DNA of 64,000 bases from Vibrio parahaemolyticus. Lineage in GTDB: Bacteria > Pseudomonadota > Gammaproteobacteria > Enterobacterales > Vibrionaceae. The notes beneath the pieces are model-generated. The model was given only the letters and a program-made list of their open reading frames with translations. It was not told the DNA's origin and did no database searches. The stretch is taken from NCBI RefSeq assembly GCF_900460535.1, contig NZ_UHIL01000001.1, positions 806,001 to 870,000 on the forward strand, read 5' to 3'. How positions within the stretch are numbered: position 1 is the first letter of the stretch; each line of letters opens with the position of its first letter. The translations under genes were made by a program, and so were the position numbers. Of the stretch, positions 50,513 to 59,099 are shown one piece after another.

Positions 50513-52045
50513 TTACTCTTTTGGTGTTGTGAACGCACCGTACAAATCGAGGCGTCTATGGCGCAAGTTCGTTACCGAGCCTTCGGTGTTGAGCTGTTTC
50601 AGCTTGGTTAAGTCAACATCGGCAAAGATGATCATTTCCGTATTTGCACTGGCTTCCGTCAATGTGGCATCGTGTGGGAAATAAATATCTGAAGGTGAGA
50701 ACACCGCTGATTGAGCATATTGAATGTCCACGTTGTCCACGCGCGGTAAGTTGCCGACACTGCCGCCAATCGCTACATAACACTCGTTTTCGATCGCGCG
50801 AGATTGAGAACAGATCCGCACACGTTGATAGCCGTTTTTGGTATCGGTCCAGAATGGCACAAAGATAATTTGCGCGCCTTGTTCGGCGAGCATTCGACCC
50901 AGCTCAGGGAACTCGCTGTCGTAACAAATCAGAATGCCGACCTTACCAGCATCGGTTTCGAACACTTGTACATTATCGCCGCCATCAATTACCCAGTCTT
51001 TTTGTTCGTGTGGCGTGATGTGGATTTTGTACTGAGCGTTAATTTCCCCATCGCGTTGCAGTAAGTACGCTACGTTGTAGAGCTTGCCATCTTCGATGAG
51101 CGGCATACTGCCAGCAATGATATTGATGTTGTAAGTGACCGCCATTTGCGAGAAACGGTTTTTGATCTCTTCTGTAAAGCTAGCAAGAAAGCGAATAGCT
51201 TCAACCGAGTTTTGATCGTTTTGCAATCCCATCAACGGAGCGTTGAAGAACTCGGGAAACAAAGCGAAGTCGGCTTTGTAGTTGGCCAGAGAGGAGATAA
51301 AAAACTCGGCTTGATCGAGCAAGTCTTCCAAATCGTTCATCGCGCGCATTTGCCATTGCACCACGCCAATACGAATCAAGGTTTTCTCAATGTCGTGAAC
51401 GGATTGAATGTCTTCCTCGTAGAAAAAATTATCCCACTCTAGCAACGTGGCGTAGCCTTTTGAGGCGTTATCTTCTGGCAAATAGCCACGCATGATGCGT
51501 TTAACATCAAAGTCATTCGCAAGCTGGAAGGAGAGGATCGGATCGTGCAATTCGCGGCGTTTTACTTTGTCGATGTACTCTGCAACGCTCAGTTCATCCG
51601 CGTATTGGTGGTAATTCGGAATGCGGCCACCGGCTAGTATTGCTTTAAAGTTTTTGCTGCGGCACAACTCTTTGCGCGCGTCGTAAAGACGTCGGCCCAA
51701 GCGAAGCCCACGGTAATCAGGGTGAACAAACACATCTAGGCCATACATGGCATCGCCTGTCACTTGGTTCTGAATGACGTTATTTTCGGTGATGATGTCA
51801 GTGTACAGGTGAGGAAGTGAAAATCGGTTGTAGTCCACTTTGATCGTCAGCGCTGCGCCGACAATTTTGCCGTTATCCTCAATACAGATTTGTCCATCGG
51901 GAAACTGATGAATGAGATCCATGATGGTCAGGCGTGGCCATGAGCCGCCTACATCAGGAAAAACGAGGTCCATTAATTCCGCGAGCTCTGGGTAATCGGT
52001 CGGCTCAATGGTACGTAAAGAGAGTCTTGGCGTGTTGCTGTCCAT
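50513..52045 (-). CDS. GNAT acetyltransferase-nitrilase fusion protein
   Basis: The 510-residue protein joins an N-terminal GNAT domain (about 5-200; VFVHPDYRGLRLGRRLYDARKEL is the acetyl-CoA loop) to a C-terminal carbon-nitrogen hydrolase domain (about 230-500). The nitrilase triad is visible: Glu in LFPEFFNAP, Lys in AQYKIHITPHE and Cys in ILICYDSEFPELGR. Such fusions are recurrent in proteobacteria but their substrate is unknown. The two activities could acylate and deaminate one metabolite. It is divergent from nothing close; a LysR gene on the same strand lies upstream. Confidence 0.88.
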   Translation of the reverse strand: MDSNTPRLSLRTIEPTDYPELAELMDLVFPDVGGSWPRLTIMDLIHQFPDGQICIEDNGKIVGAALTIKVDYNRFSLPHLYTDIITENNVIQNQVTGDAMYGLDVFVHPDYRGLRLGRRLYDARKELCRSKNFKAILAGGRIPNYHQYADELSVAEYIDKVKRRELHDPILSFQLANDFDVKRIMRGYLPEDNASKGYATLLEWDNFFYEEDIQSVHDIEKTLIRIGVVQWQMRAMNDLEDLLDQAEFFISSLANYKADFALFPEFFNAPLMGLQNDQNSVEAIRFLASFTEEIKNRFSQMAVTYNINIIAGSMPLIEDGKLYNVAYLLQRDGEINAQYKIHITPHEQKDWVIDGGDNVQVFETDAGKVGILICYDSEFPELGRMLAEQGAQIIFVPFWTDTKNGYQRVRICSQSRAIENECYVAIGGSVGNLPRVDNVDIQYAQSAVFSPSDIYFPHDATLTEASANTEMIIFADVDLTKLKQLNTEGSVTNLRHRRLDLYGAFTTPKE

Positions 52046-52180
52046 ATCCTACTATCCATTTATCCTTTTCAAATAGTATGGATGAGAATGCCACAAATTT
52101 AACCATACTTACATTTGAGGCGCGGTAGGTGATAGGCTCTGCACAATCTTCATATTTATACTGGTTTCATATCGGTAGCT

Positions 52181-53071
52181 TTATGTATGATGGGTAAGTT
52201 TGTCTTTTAACCAGTCATGAAAAAGTGCCACTTTTCTTGACGTTAACCGGAAGTTTGGGATCACCACATAATAGCCATAGCCGCTGTGAAGCTTTAGATT
52301 CCCAATATGTTGGATGTCACCACGCAAAATAGAAAATTGCGCCATAAAATCGGGCAGCAAAGCCAAGCCCTTCTCCATTCTCACGGCTTCACACGCCAAA
52401 TAAAAATGCTCAAACCCGACGGAGTGATAGGTGATTGGGTACTCTAAATCGTTCTCCTGTTTGAACTGCTCCCACAGTTGCGGGCGAGTCGTTTGCGGAA
52501 TAAATGGGTAATGGCTGATAGCTTGGTTGTCTGACAGTTCTGGTAGGTTGGTGTTGCCAATCAGCAACAAGGTTTCCTCACATAAGAGCTGGCTATATTC
52601 ATAATGAGTCGAAAGAGGCAAACATCGCACATGCAGATCACTTTCGCCATGAATGTTTTTAACTGCGCCATCTCCGGTAAGAATTTTCACGCGAATATTT
52701 GGATGGCGCTGGTGGAAATCATCGATATTTGGCACCAGCCAAAGACTGGCAAACGAGGGTGTGACATCGACAACCAACAGCTCTTGATCAGTATTGGTTT
52801 GAATTAGGCTGGCGGTTGCATGCTGAATGAGCTCCAGAGCTTCTGTTATTTGGGGCAAATAGCGCTTTCCTTCCTCTGTTAGCTCCACGCCGTTTAACCC
52901 TCGATGAATGAGAGGAAGCCCAACGAGTTGCTCTAAAGATGCCATCTGTTTACTGACCGCTCCTTGTGTTACGCATAGGTCATCGGCGGCTTTAGAAAAG
53001 CTGAGATAGTTAGCCACAGCAACAAAAGTCCTCAATGCACGAATGGAAGGGTACTCACTGCCTTTTATCAT
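52181..53071 (-). CDS. LysR-family transcriptional regulator (GcvA-like)
   Basis: The 296-residue protein has an N-terminal winged helix (IRALRTFVAVANYLSFSKAADDLCVTQGAVSKQMASLEQ, about 9-48) and a C-terminal periplasmic-binding-type effector domain with VTPSFASLWLVPNIDDFHQRHP. It is of the GcvA/AmpR-like group. It is transcribed in the same direction as the downstream GNAT-nitrilase gene with a 135-bp gap, so it may regulate that gene. Target and ligand are unknown. Confidence 0.88.
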   Translation of the reverse strand: MIKGSEYPSIRALRTFVAVANYLSFSKAADDLCVTQGAVSKQMASLEQLVGLPLIHRGLNGVELTEEGKRYLPQITEALELIQHATASLIQTNTDQELLVVDVTPSFASLWLVPNIDDFHQRHPNIRVKILTGDGAVKNIHGESDLHVRCLPLSTHYEYSQLLCEETLLLIGNTNLPELSDNQAISHYPFIPQTTRPQLWEQFKQENDLEYPITYHSVGFEHFYLACEAVRMEKGLALLPDFMAQFSILRGDIQHIGNLKLHSGYGYYVVIPNFRLTSRKVALFHDWLKDKLTHHT

Positions 53072-53470
53072 TCTTTCAATTCCATTGAATTTGATTAGGC
53101 ACAGAGTAGAGGATTTGTGCTTTTAAGCAAAGCAAGGCACGACGGATGTGTGATTGGCTTCCTTTCTAGTAAACACGCAATGCGATATATCAATGACTAT
53201 TTAACAACTCAAGAATATTCACGCTGTGTATTTTTATTTTGAAAAAACTACAAATTAGCGAGAAGCTTTTTCACTAGTTATATTTATCCTACATTTATAT
53301 TGTTTGTGTAAGGTAAATAAATAGCCTGTATTTTGTTTTTTGTACGAGTGTTTTTAGCTAATTGTCAGAATCTTATTAAATTAAAATAGCTTTTCATGAA
53401 TTTAATATTGGCATTGCTTTTGCTATTTATGATTGGAACTTTCGATAATCAGTTAATTTAGGAGAACGAA
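53072..53470. other. 399-bp AT-rich divergent spacer
   Basis: The spacer separates the LysR gene from the outer-membrane protein gene and must hold promoters for both. It is strongly AT-rich from about 53220. No small gene, riboswitch or clear operator is recognised. The barrel gene has a strong TTAGGAGAACGAA ribosome site. Confidence 0.4.
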
Positions 53471-54034
53471 ATGAAAAGCAATGTTGTTACTCTGGTTGGT
53501 CTATTTTCTCTAGCAACGTTTAGTACTTTATCTTACGCAGCGGACTCCAAAGATCATGGCGTTTATGTAGGTGCGAACTACGGTTATTTAAAAGTTGATG
53601 GACAAGATGATTTCGATGACGACAGCGATGCAATGCAAGCATTGGTGGGTTATCGCTTTAACCGTTACTTAGCGTTGGAAGGCGGCTACATTGATTTTGG
53701 TAGCTATGGTAACAACTTGGCTAATGCAGATACGGATGGTTATACCGCAGCATTGAAAGTGACGGCTCCAATCACCGATAGAGTGGATGTGTACGCGAAA
53801 GGTGGCCAAATGTGGTATTCGACAGATTATAACGTTGCTGGATTCCATGGGAACAAAGATGACGAAGGTGTATTTGCTGGTGCCGGTGTGGGTTTCAAAG
53901 TAACGGATAACTTTTTAGTTAACGCAGAATACACTTGGTACGATGTGGAACTGAACGCAGAAAATGTATTTGATGGTGCGAATACAAATACAGACTTTAA
54001 ACAAGCATCTTTAGGTGTGGAATATAGATTCTAA
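53471..54034 (+). CDS. Outer-membrane beta-barrel protein (OmpA/Ail-like porin family)
   Basis: The 187-residue protein has a signal peptide (about 1-23, ending LSYA) and alternating beta strands such as GVYVGANYGYLKVDG, LALEGGYIDFGSY, VYAKGGQMWY and VNAEYTWYDVEL. It ends with ASLGVEYRF, whose terminal Phe is the BAM recognition signal. An eight-stranded barrel without a peptidoglycan-binding domain is predicted. Function is not readable. Adhesion or a general envelope role are both possible. A strong terminator follows. Confidence 0.85.
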   Translation: MKSNVVTLVGLFSLATFSTLSYAADSKDHGVYVGANYGYLKVDGQDDFDDDSDAMQALVGYRFNRYLALEGGYIDFGSYGNNLANADTDGYTAALKVTAPITDRVDVYAKGGQMWYSTDYNVAGFHGNKDDEGVFAGAGVGFKVTDNFLVNAEYTWYDVELNAENVFDGANTNTDFKQASLGVEYRF

Positions 54035-54060
54035 TATTGCTAATAATTCCAATCCATAAT

Positions 54061-54096
54061 AAAAATGCGAAGCTTAAATAGCTTCGCATTTTTTGT
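54061..54096 (+). terminator. Terminator of the barrel-protein gene
   Basis: AAAAATGCGAAGC pairs with GCTTCGCATTTTTT over a 7-base loop. Confidence 0.95.
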
Positions 54097-54161
54097 TGTG
54101 TTATATGAACCAGACCTGAAATTCTTAGTAAGGAGAAAATTGAAGAGACTATTTTACTCAC

Positions 54162-54338
54162 TCAATCTGTTGCTAATGAAGCAAGAGCACCACCTAAACT
54201 ATGACCTACGCAGTGTATTACCTTTGGTGCTTTTATGTTCTTTTTCGAATAACCAGCGATGCATGCTGCAAGTTGTGGCTTTATTGTATTGAAGAGATTT
54301 ACAAAACCAGCATGTACTCTGTAACCGGATGAAGTACC
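54162..54338 (-). pseudogene. Decayed class-3 lipase fragment
   Basis: The minus strand reads GTSSGYRVHAGFVNLF, then AGYSKKNIKAPK, then VIHCVGHSLGGALASLATD followed by TGA where TGG is expected. This aligns residue for residue with the intact lipase at 41125-42261 (VHSGF, TIHCVGHSLGGALATLVANW). Upstream in the same frame are two more stops (near 54340 and 54355), and nothing of the rest of the lipase is recognisable. It is a dead fragment with an intact-looking nucleophile elbow, next to the island. Confidence 0.8.
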
Positions 54339-54582
54339 TTATATCCCAAAAGCTTAGAAAACTTTAAATTGAAAAGCATATAGTAAGTACACACTTTCTA
54401 TCTTTTAATTAGTACTTTTGAATTCTCATGTGTGGTTGGTGTTGTACTTATGAGCGTATAGTCTGCTACTTAATACTCAACGAGTTTTTATCAGCATAGG
54501 TTGTAAAGTTACGCAGTAATGCTTGTGATAAGTCATCAGGTAGTATGAGAGCCTGAGAAAAGAAGGCAATATGATTGTTGAT
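54339..54582. other. Degraded intergenic stretch before the island
   Basis: No gene is supported here. On the minus strand a protein-like tail, FFSQALILPDDLSQALL and a further 17 residues, ends at a TAG near 54470. It has no start and begins inside the terminator, so it may be the remnant of another gene's 3' end. Confidence 0.3.
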
Positions 54583-54613
54583 ACAAAAAAGGCCACCCGA
54601 AGGTGGCCTTTTC
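54583..54613 (-). terminator. Probable original terminator of the tmRNA gene, stranded by the island
   Basis: AAAAGGCCACC-CGAA-GGTGGCCTTTT is a strong hairpin with A and T runs. It sits immediately outside the left attachment repeat, where the region downstream of the minus-strand tmRNA gene would have been before insertion. Confidence 0.75.
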
Positions 54614-54620
54614 CAAACGT

Positions 54621-54640
54621 TTGGTGGAGCTGGCGGGAGT
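54621..54640. repeat. Left attachment repeat (tmRNA 3'-end copy)
   Basis: TTGGTGGAGCTGGCGGGAGT is identical to 63855-63874, which is the acceptor-stem and T-arm end of the tmRNA gene. The identity stops at the next base (C here, T at the other copy). It marks the left end of the island. Confidence 0.9.
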
Positions 54641-54696
54641 CGCCAATTCTAAATTAAACACCTATTTTACAATCACTTAACTGAATGGTTATGGGG

Positions 54697-54720
54697 TTTT
54701 TAGTACCAAAATTTAGCACC
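54697..54720 (+). repeat. Left pair of putative integrase arm sites
   Basis: TTTTAGTACC (54698-54707) and ATTTAGCACC (54711-54720) are spaced by 13 bp. The right end carries TTTCAGTACC and TTTTAGTACC with the same spacing and orientation. Such short repeated sites flanking a core site are typical of integrase arm-binding. Confidence 0.55.
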
Positions 54721-55141
54721 TCATTTGCAAGTCATCAAGCTAAACTCGTCCGAAAATGAACTCCACATTTTGTGTTCTCCAACTCCACTTCATCACATGA
54801 GAGTTTGGACGCCAGTTCAACTCCTGAAATGGCAGGTTTTGAAGGTATTAAACGAGTCGAACTACTTGTGTAAAGTCAAAACGTCGCCAAAATCGGCGTC
54901 CCAAACATTTGTAAACATGTAAACGCTTAAATGTCAATTATTGTAGTGTGATTAAAGTCGCATATATTAACATTCATCTCCATGGTTTTTCCTTACTGAA
55001 ATAAATACTTATCTCTTAAGTGTATAAATATTAAGCATTTTTATGGTGCTTAGTGAGAAATAAACGCTTGCGGCATAAAATTTTTCGCGTAAAAATTAAT
55101 GACATAGAACGAAGGAAGAGTATTAATTTGGGTTTTTACTT
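54721..55141. other. Noncoding left end of the island
   Basis: About 420 bp without a supported gene lie between the left arm sites and the first recombinase gene. Open frames here lack ribosome sites and have no protein-like composition. It likely holds attachment and promoter sequences. Confidence 0.4.
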
Positions 55142-56170
55142 GTGGATGAAAAAATAAAATCTGTGATCAACGGATACATTGAATATAAGCGACATAGAGG
55201 GTTGTCTTATAAGACGTGTGAGTCTAGTGGTAATGAGATTAGAAACATTTCTCGGTTGAGTAAAAAGAATATCCTATGCTGGGATAAGAGAGAATGTTTG
55301 AAAGTATATTACGCACTCGGAAAGCTGCCCATAAACTTATCATCGAATACTAGGTTGGCGGGATTTTGTGGTGAAGATCTCTTAAAGGAGGCGGAATCTC
55401 TAGGTGTTAAAAGAATAAAGTTAGCTACTGTAGAAAAATATCTTGGAAGACTAAAAGAATTTTTCGAATGGCTGGTATTGAAAGGGATAGTTAATACAAA
55501 CTACTTCAAAGGTCTTAAAGCACCTAGGAACAAAATAAAGAAAAACAAAGCAAGATCAGCTTATTCTGAAGAGCATGTTAGTGAATTAATTAAAAGTGAT
55601 ATTTTCATAACTAAAAACAACAATTATCACTGGGTTTTAATTATCGCCATTGAAATGGGTCTAAGACAAAATGAAATATGCCAGATATATAAGGATGATA
55701 TCATTATTAAAGATAATTTATGGTGTATTAGCGTGACGAACAAACGTAAAGATCAAAGAGTAAAGAATGCAGATTCAGAGCGCATTGTACCAATACCAAA
55801 AAGTCTACTCAGGTTAGGGTTTATCTCCTTCGTCGAAAAGAGTGAAGGAAGGATTTTTTCATCACTAAAGTATAACGAATCTGATGGGTATTCTAGACAA
55901 GTATCCAAATGGTTTTCTAATTATAAAAAACGATTTAATTGGGGGAGTGAATATAGCTTCCATTCATTTAGGCACTATTTTATTAGTAAGTTAAAAACTA
56001 ACGGAGTTGAAGAGTCAATGGTGTCAGAGATTGTAGGTCATGAATACAAAAAGGAAACATATGGAAGATATGGGAAGGATTATTCACTAAAGAAAAAAAA
56101 GAAAATAATGGAAAAACATGGTTCTATTAGCCTTCGCTGGAAGGCTAGAATGAGTATTTTTAAAAAGTAA
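55142..56170 (+). CDS. Tyrosine recombinase, left-end copy
   Basis: This is a site-specific integrase-type recombinase of 342 residues. The catalytic set is visible: R175 (MGLRQNEICQIY), a Lys in the beta hairpin near TNKRKDQRVKN, H274 and R277 (FHSFRHYF), H300 (EIVGHEY) and the nucleophile Tyr in ETYGRYGKDYS (Y307 or Y310). An N-terminal SAM-like core-binding domain spans about 5-125. The start is GTG with a poor ribosome site. It lacks the extra N-terminal domain of the 421-residue recombinase at the other end, whose catalytic half it resembles. It may be a second integrase or a relic of an older element. Confidence 0.88.
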   Translation: MDEKIKSVINGYIEYKRHRGLSYKTCESSGNEIRNISRLSKKNILCWDKRECLKVYYALGKLPINLSSNTRLAGFCGEDLLKEAESLGVKRIKLATVEKYLGRLKEFFEWLVLKGIVNTNYFKGLKAPRNKIKKNKARSAYSEEHVSELIKSDIFITKNNNYHWVLIIAIEMGLRQNEICQIYKDDIIIKDNLWCISVTNKRKDQRVKNADSERIVPIPKSLLRLGFISFVEKSEGRIFSSLKYNESDGYSRQVSKWFSNYKKRFNWGSEYSFHSFRHYFISKLKTNGVEESMVSEIVGHEYKKETYGRYGKDYSLKKKKKIMEKHGSISLRWKARMSIFKK

Positions 56171-56269
56171 CAAACAATAAATTTTTATCATCTAGGTTAG
56201 GGTGTGACTCCCAAGGATTGTTGCATCCAAAATTTCGAATGACACATGATTTTAATCCAGACATATAAA

Positions 56270-56321
56270 TGTATTTTTCTGGGTTAAAAATACAATAGTG
56301 TATTTTTATGGATTAAAAATA
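56270..56321 (+). repeat. Two palindromic 23-bp direct repeats upstream of the ATPase gene
   Basis: Repeats at 56270-56292 and 56299-56321 differ at only two positions and are offset by 29 bp. Each has inverted ends (TATTTTT...AAAAATA). They lie 11 bp before the GTG of the DUF3987 gene, a position suited to an operator or to replication iterons. Confidence 0.6.
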
Positions 56322-56332
56322 GGATATAGAAA

Positions 56333-58021
56333 GTGTTTGGTTTATTTGGAAAAGCAAAATCTTTATTAAAAATAAATGCTTCTGAAAGTAAAGAAAAAAA
56401 TCGAAAAGTAGATAGTTTAGTTAATTCAGTTGAATCTGATATTACCAAATTAAACCAAGGAAATGTAAATAATCAAAATTGTTACGCAGTAAAAAAAGGT
56501 AGTTCAAAATGTAAAGCTAAAAAAAATCTATCAAAAGATACAGAAAATAATGTATTAACTGAATCGTTAACTTGGACTGAGCCGCAACCTGTAGGTGAAT
56601 TTTCGAATGAGCCTATGTTATTTGATATGGGAATGCTTCCAAAAACACTTGCAGAGTATACATTTAGAAATGCATATGCAATTAATAATACTGCTCCTGA
56701 CTTCTTGGCTGTATCAATTGTAGTCTCACTTGCTAGCCTAATAGGGGGATCTGCATCAATTACACCGAAGAGAAGAGATAAAACGTGGATAGTGAAACCA
56801 ACTTTGTGGGGGTTGGTCATAGGAGGGCCATCGACCTATAAAACACCTATGATGACACTGGGTGTATCCCCCTTGAACTACGCGCAAGAAAACGTTATTG
56901 ACGTACAGAATTTTAAAAATGAAAAAATTGAAAAATATCATAACACTAAAGTCGAGAGGGAGAAGATAACACTAGAGGAGCAACTAAAATCAGCTATTGA
57001 AGAGGAAGATAACGACCGTGTTGAAGAGTTAATGAACTTGATGATGAATTTAAAAGTGTTAAATAACTCGGCGCGTAATATCGTTACGAACGATGCTACA
57101 CCTGAAGCATTAATTCAAAAGCTAAGTACAAATCCGCTAGGGATTCTTATATTTCGTGATGAAATTAATGCGATATTTGTGGGAATGAAAAAACAGGGAA
57201 GAGAGCAAGAGCGGGCTCTTTTTCTTGAAGGATTTAACGCGTCTGGTTCTCGGTTTGTTCAGGAAAGGATATCGAGAGAAAATGTTGAACTGGATAATGT
57301 TCACATAAATATCCTCGGAGGAATTCAACCTAAAATTCTTATTCCAGTATTATCTGATCGAGCTAGCGGTCGAGGAGATGACGGCTTGTATGAACGCTTT
57401 CAGCTTGCAGTATATCCGAATGTTATCAATATGGAGTATATCGACATTGATAGGAATGTTGAAGACAATAAAGGTGTTAATGATATGTTTAGCCTTATTG
57501 CCAAATTAGGAGGTAAAGAATCGTCTTGTTTTAACTTTTCCGAAGAGGCACAGGATATCTGGGATAAATGGTCGAAAGAGTTTCATCAAAATGTAAACTT
57601 ACTGTCTGATGATGAGCAAGCCATTGAAATAAAATATCCTGCGTTAGTCGCAAAATTATCTTTAGTATTCCAGATAGCACTAAACGCTGAGAGTAACGTA
57701 GCTGACTTAGGTACTGATAATTGTATTGTTAATTTAGTATCACTAGAAATGGCGTTGAAATGGTTAGAATATCTAAGATCACACTCAGCTAAGATTCGCG
57801 CGTTGATCACAAAAAATCCAAGTAATGTTAGTTCACTGCTTTGCAATTTAAGTAAGTTGAACGGTGCTTTTACAAAGCAAGAACTAGGTCAAAAGGACTG
57901 GAAATATTTGACCAATGCAAAGGATAGAAATGAAGCATTACAAGTTCTCGAAGAAAAGGGATATATTAAACTAGTAAATAATCCAAAAAAAATGTACTTG
58001 ATACACCCTGAATATAAGTAA
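56333..58021 (+). CDS. DUF3987 (YfjI-like) P-loop ATPase
   Basis: DUF3987 proteins are P-loop NTPases common on prophages and integrative elements, often near primase domains and thought to act in element replication. The 562-residue product has a Lys/Asn-rich N-terminal tail (1-90), a Walker A of the form GGPSTYKT (164-171), a charged coiled coil (about 193-243) and a Walker B-like ILIFRDE (271-277). A helical domain leads to a winged-helix-like end. No primase or zinc domain is fused. The start is GTG, 11 bp after the second 23-bp repeat. It is the only gene on this strand between the recombinase and a strong terminator. Confidence 0.8.
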   Translation: MFGLFGKAKSLLKINASESKEKNRKVDSLVNSVESDITKLNQGNVNNQNCYAVKKGSSKCKAKKNLSKDTENNVLTESLTWTEPQPVGEFSNEPMLFDMGMLPKTLAEYTFRNAYAINNTAPDFLAVSIVVSLASLIGGSASITPKRRDKTWIVKPTLWGLVIGGPSTYKTPMMTLGVSPLNYAQENVIDVQNFKNEKIEKYHNTKVEREKITLEEQLKSAIEEEDNDRVEELMNLMMNLKVLNNSARNIVTNDATPEALIQKLSTNPLGILIFRDEINAIFVGMKKQGREQERALFLEGFNASGSRFVQERISRENVELDNVHINILGGIQPKILIPVLSDRASGRGDDGLYERFQLAVYPNVINMEYIDIDRNVEDNKGVNDMFSLIAKLGGKESSCFNFSEEAQDIWDKWSKEFHQNVNLLSDDEQAIEIKYPALVAKLSLVFQIALNAESNVADLGTDNCIVNLVSLEMALKWLEYLRSHSAKIRALITKNPSNVSSLLCNLSKLNGAFTKQELGQKDWKYLTNAKDRNEALQVLEEKGYIKLVNNPKKMYLIHPEYK

Positions 58022-58026
58022 GTTTT

Positions 58027-58072
58027 AACCTGCAACACCTTCATTTTCATATTTATGAAGGTGTTGCAGGTT
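58027..58072. terminator. Bidirectional terminator with an 18-bp stem
   Basis: AACCTGCAACACCTTCAT and its exact complement flank a 10-base loop. The hairpin separates the convergent ATPase and HxH-protein genes. Confidence 0.85.
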
Positions 58073-58077
58073 TATTT

Positions 58078-58938
58078 TTATATAATAATCTTCTTTCCCG
58101 ATAAATTTTCTATTTCAGATAGGGTATGAGATAAATTACCCATAGATTCTTTGTTTATCTCGATATCACTTGAAATTATTTTGTAACTTTTTCTTATCCG
58201 ATTCAATTGTCTATTAAGTTGACGGATATCTCTTTCTTTGAACGCGGTAAACCATTTGTCGATCTGTTCTTGAATCCGGCGGAGGTTCTCGGAGTTCTCT
58301 GCTTCTTTATTTCTATGATACTTCCAAATTTCCAGCCTTTTTGTTTTATTCAGTTGTGATGGAGTGTATTCGAAATGATTTAGTCCTACATACTTTAATA
58401 TGGCAAAGTTAAATGCTGATTTAAGAGCTTTAGTTGTTTTTTTTTGCTGAAGTTCCGTTAATACTCTAGAGTTATCTCCTGCTAAGATTTTTCCTACAAT
58501 TAAATGAACATGATCCCCGCTACCAGAGGTAATGGTTTGATCTTGCCTATGCAAAACTGCTCTTATGTTCTTATTGAAGGTGTGCTCTTGCTCGTTTGTA
58601 ATAGAACATATCTTTTGTAATGATTTACAACAAAAACTGACTATCTCAAGCCACTGTTTGTTAGTTGGACACACTCCCTTAGGTAATGTTAGGCAATATT
58701 CCATTGCATAAGATGACAAGTGTCGTCCAGCTTTACCTGACATCTGTTGTCGTAATCGATATTGCTCACCGATTAGAGCTATATATCTTGCAGTTTTTTC
58801 GTTTCCAATTATCTCTTTAATGTCAGATGTGTTTTTGTGATTTGGATGTTTTCTTGAAGTAAGATACCGCTCGCGGTAAGCAATTCCTTTACTTCCATAT
58901 CGTACTGGTTGAGTAATAACAGTCCAATTGTTTATCAT
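58078..58938 (-). CDS. Protein with a relaxase/Rep-like HxH pattern
   Basis: The family is not recognised with certainty. The 286-residue protein has a conserved-looking core IRAVLHRQDQTITSGSGDHV followed by HLIVGKIL. The H130-x2-D133...H143-x-H145 spacing resembles HUH relaxases of the MobV type (H-x-D-E...H-x-H) and rolling-circle initiators. The C-terminal half (about 195-286) is basic and helical with likely coiled coil (RQLNRQLNRIRKS). On a small element without conjugation genes a mobilisation or replication protein would be expected. It is divergent from the 120-residue gene. An unrelated DNA-binding role is possible. Confidence 0.5.
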   Translation of the reverse strand: MINNWTVITQPVRYGSKGIAYRERYLTSRKHPNHKNTSDIKEIIGNEKTARYIALIGEQYRLRQQMSGKAGRHLSSYAMEYCLTLPKGVCPTNKQWLEIVSFCCKSLQKICSITNEQEHTFNKNIRAVLHRQDQTITSGSGDHVHLIVGKILAGDNSRVLTELQQKKTTKALKSAFNFAILKYVGLNHFEYTPSQLNKTKRLEIWKYHRNKEAENSENLRRIQEQIDKWFTAFKERDIRQLNRQLNRIRKSYKIISSDIEINKESMGNLSHTLSEIENLSGKKIII

Positions 58939-59038
58939 AATTTATTTTCAATATACAAATTGAAAATAAATATATCAAATATCATTCTAATGTATGGATT
59001 TCAAGATAGGACAATTACTTCGTTATTGATCCAACTTG

Positions 59039-59057
59039 TTGGGGAATTATTCCCCAA
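59039..59057. promoter_or_regulatory. 19-bp perfect palindrome in a divergent spacer
   Basis: TTGGGGAAT-T-ATTCCCCAA lies between the divergent starts at 58938 and 59100. It is a likely operator for a dimeric regulator. No terminator T run is present. Confidence 0.5.
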
Positions 59058-59099
59058 GCCCCTTGAAGTTATCATTGCAAATATTTATTTTTAGAATAA

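Noticed and set aside
54065..54292. 75-codon plus-strand frame
   Set aside because: It begins inside a terminator hairpin and runs antisense to the lipase relic.
54470..54570. Minus-strand protein-like tail FFSQALILPDDLSQALL...
   Set aside because: No start codon and it emerges from a terminator hairpin; too short to call a gene or relic.
54749..54758. CGTCCGAAAA shared with the tmRNA gene at 63883-63892
   Set aside because: Ten bases at a different distance from the repeat; flanking bases do not match, so probably chance rather than an old tmRNA fragment.
54725..54922. 65-codon frame in the left island end
   Set aside because: No ribosome site and no protein-like pattern; lies in the attachment region.
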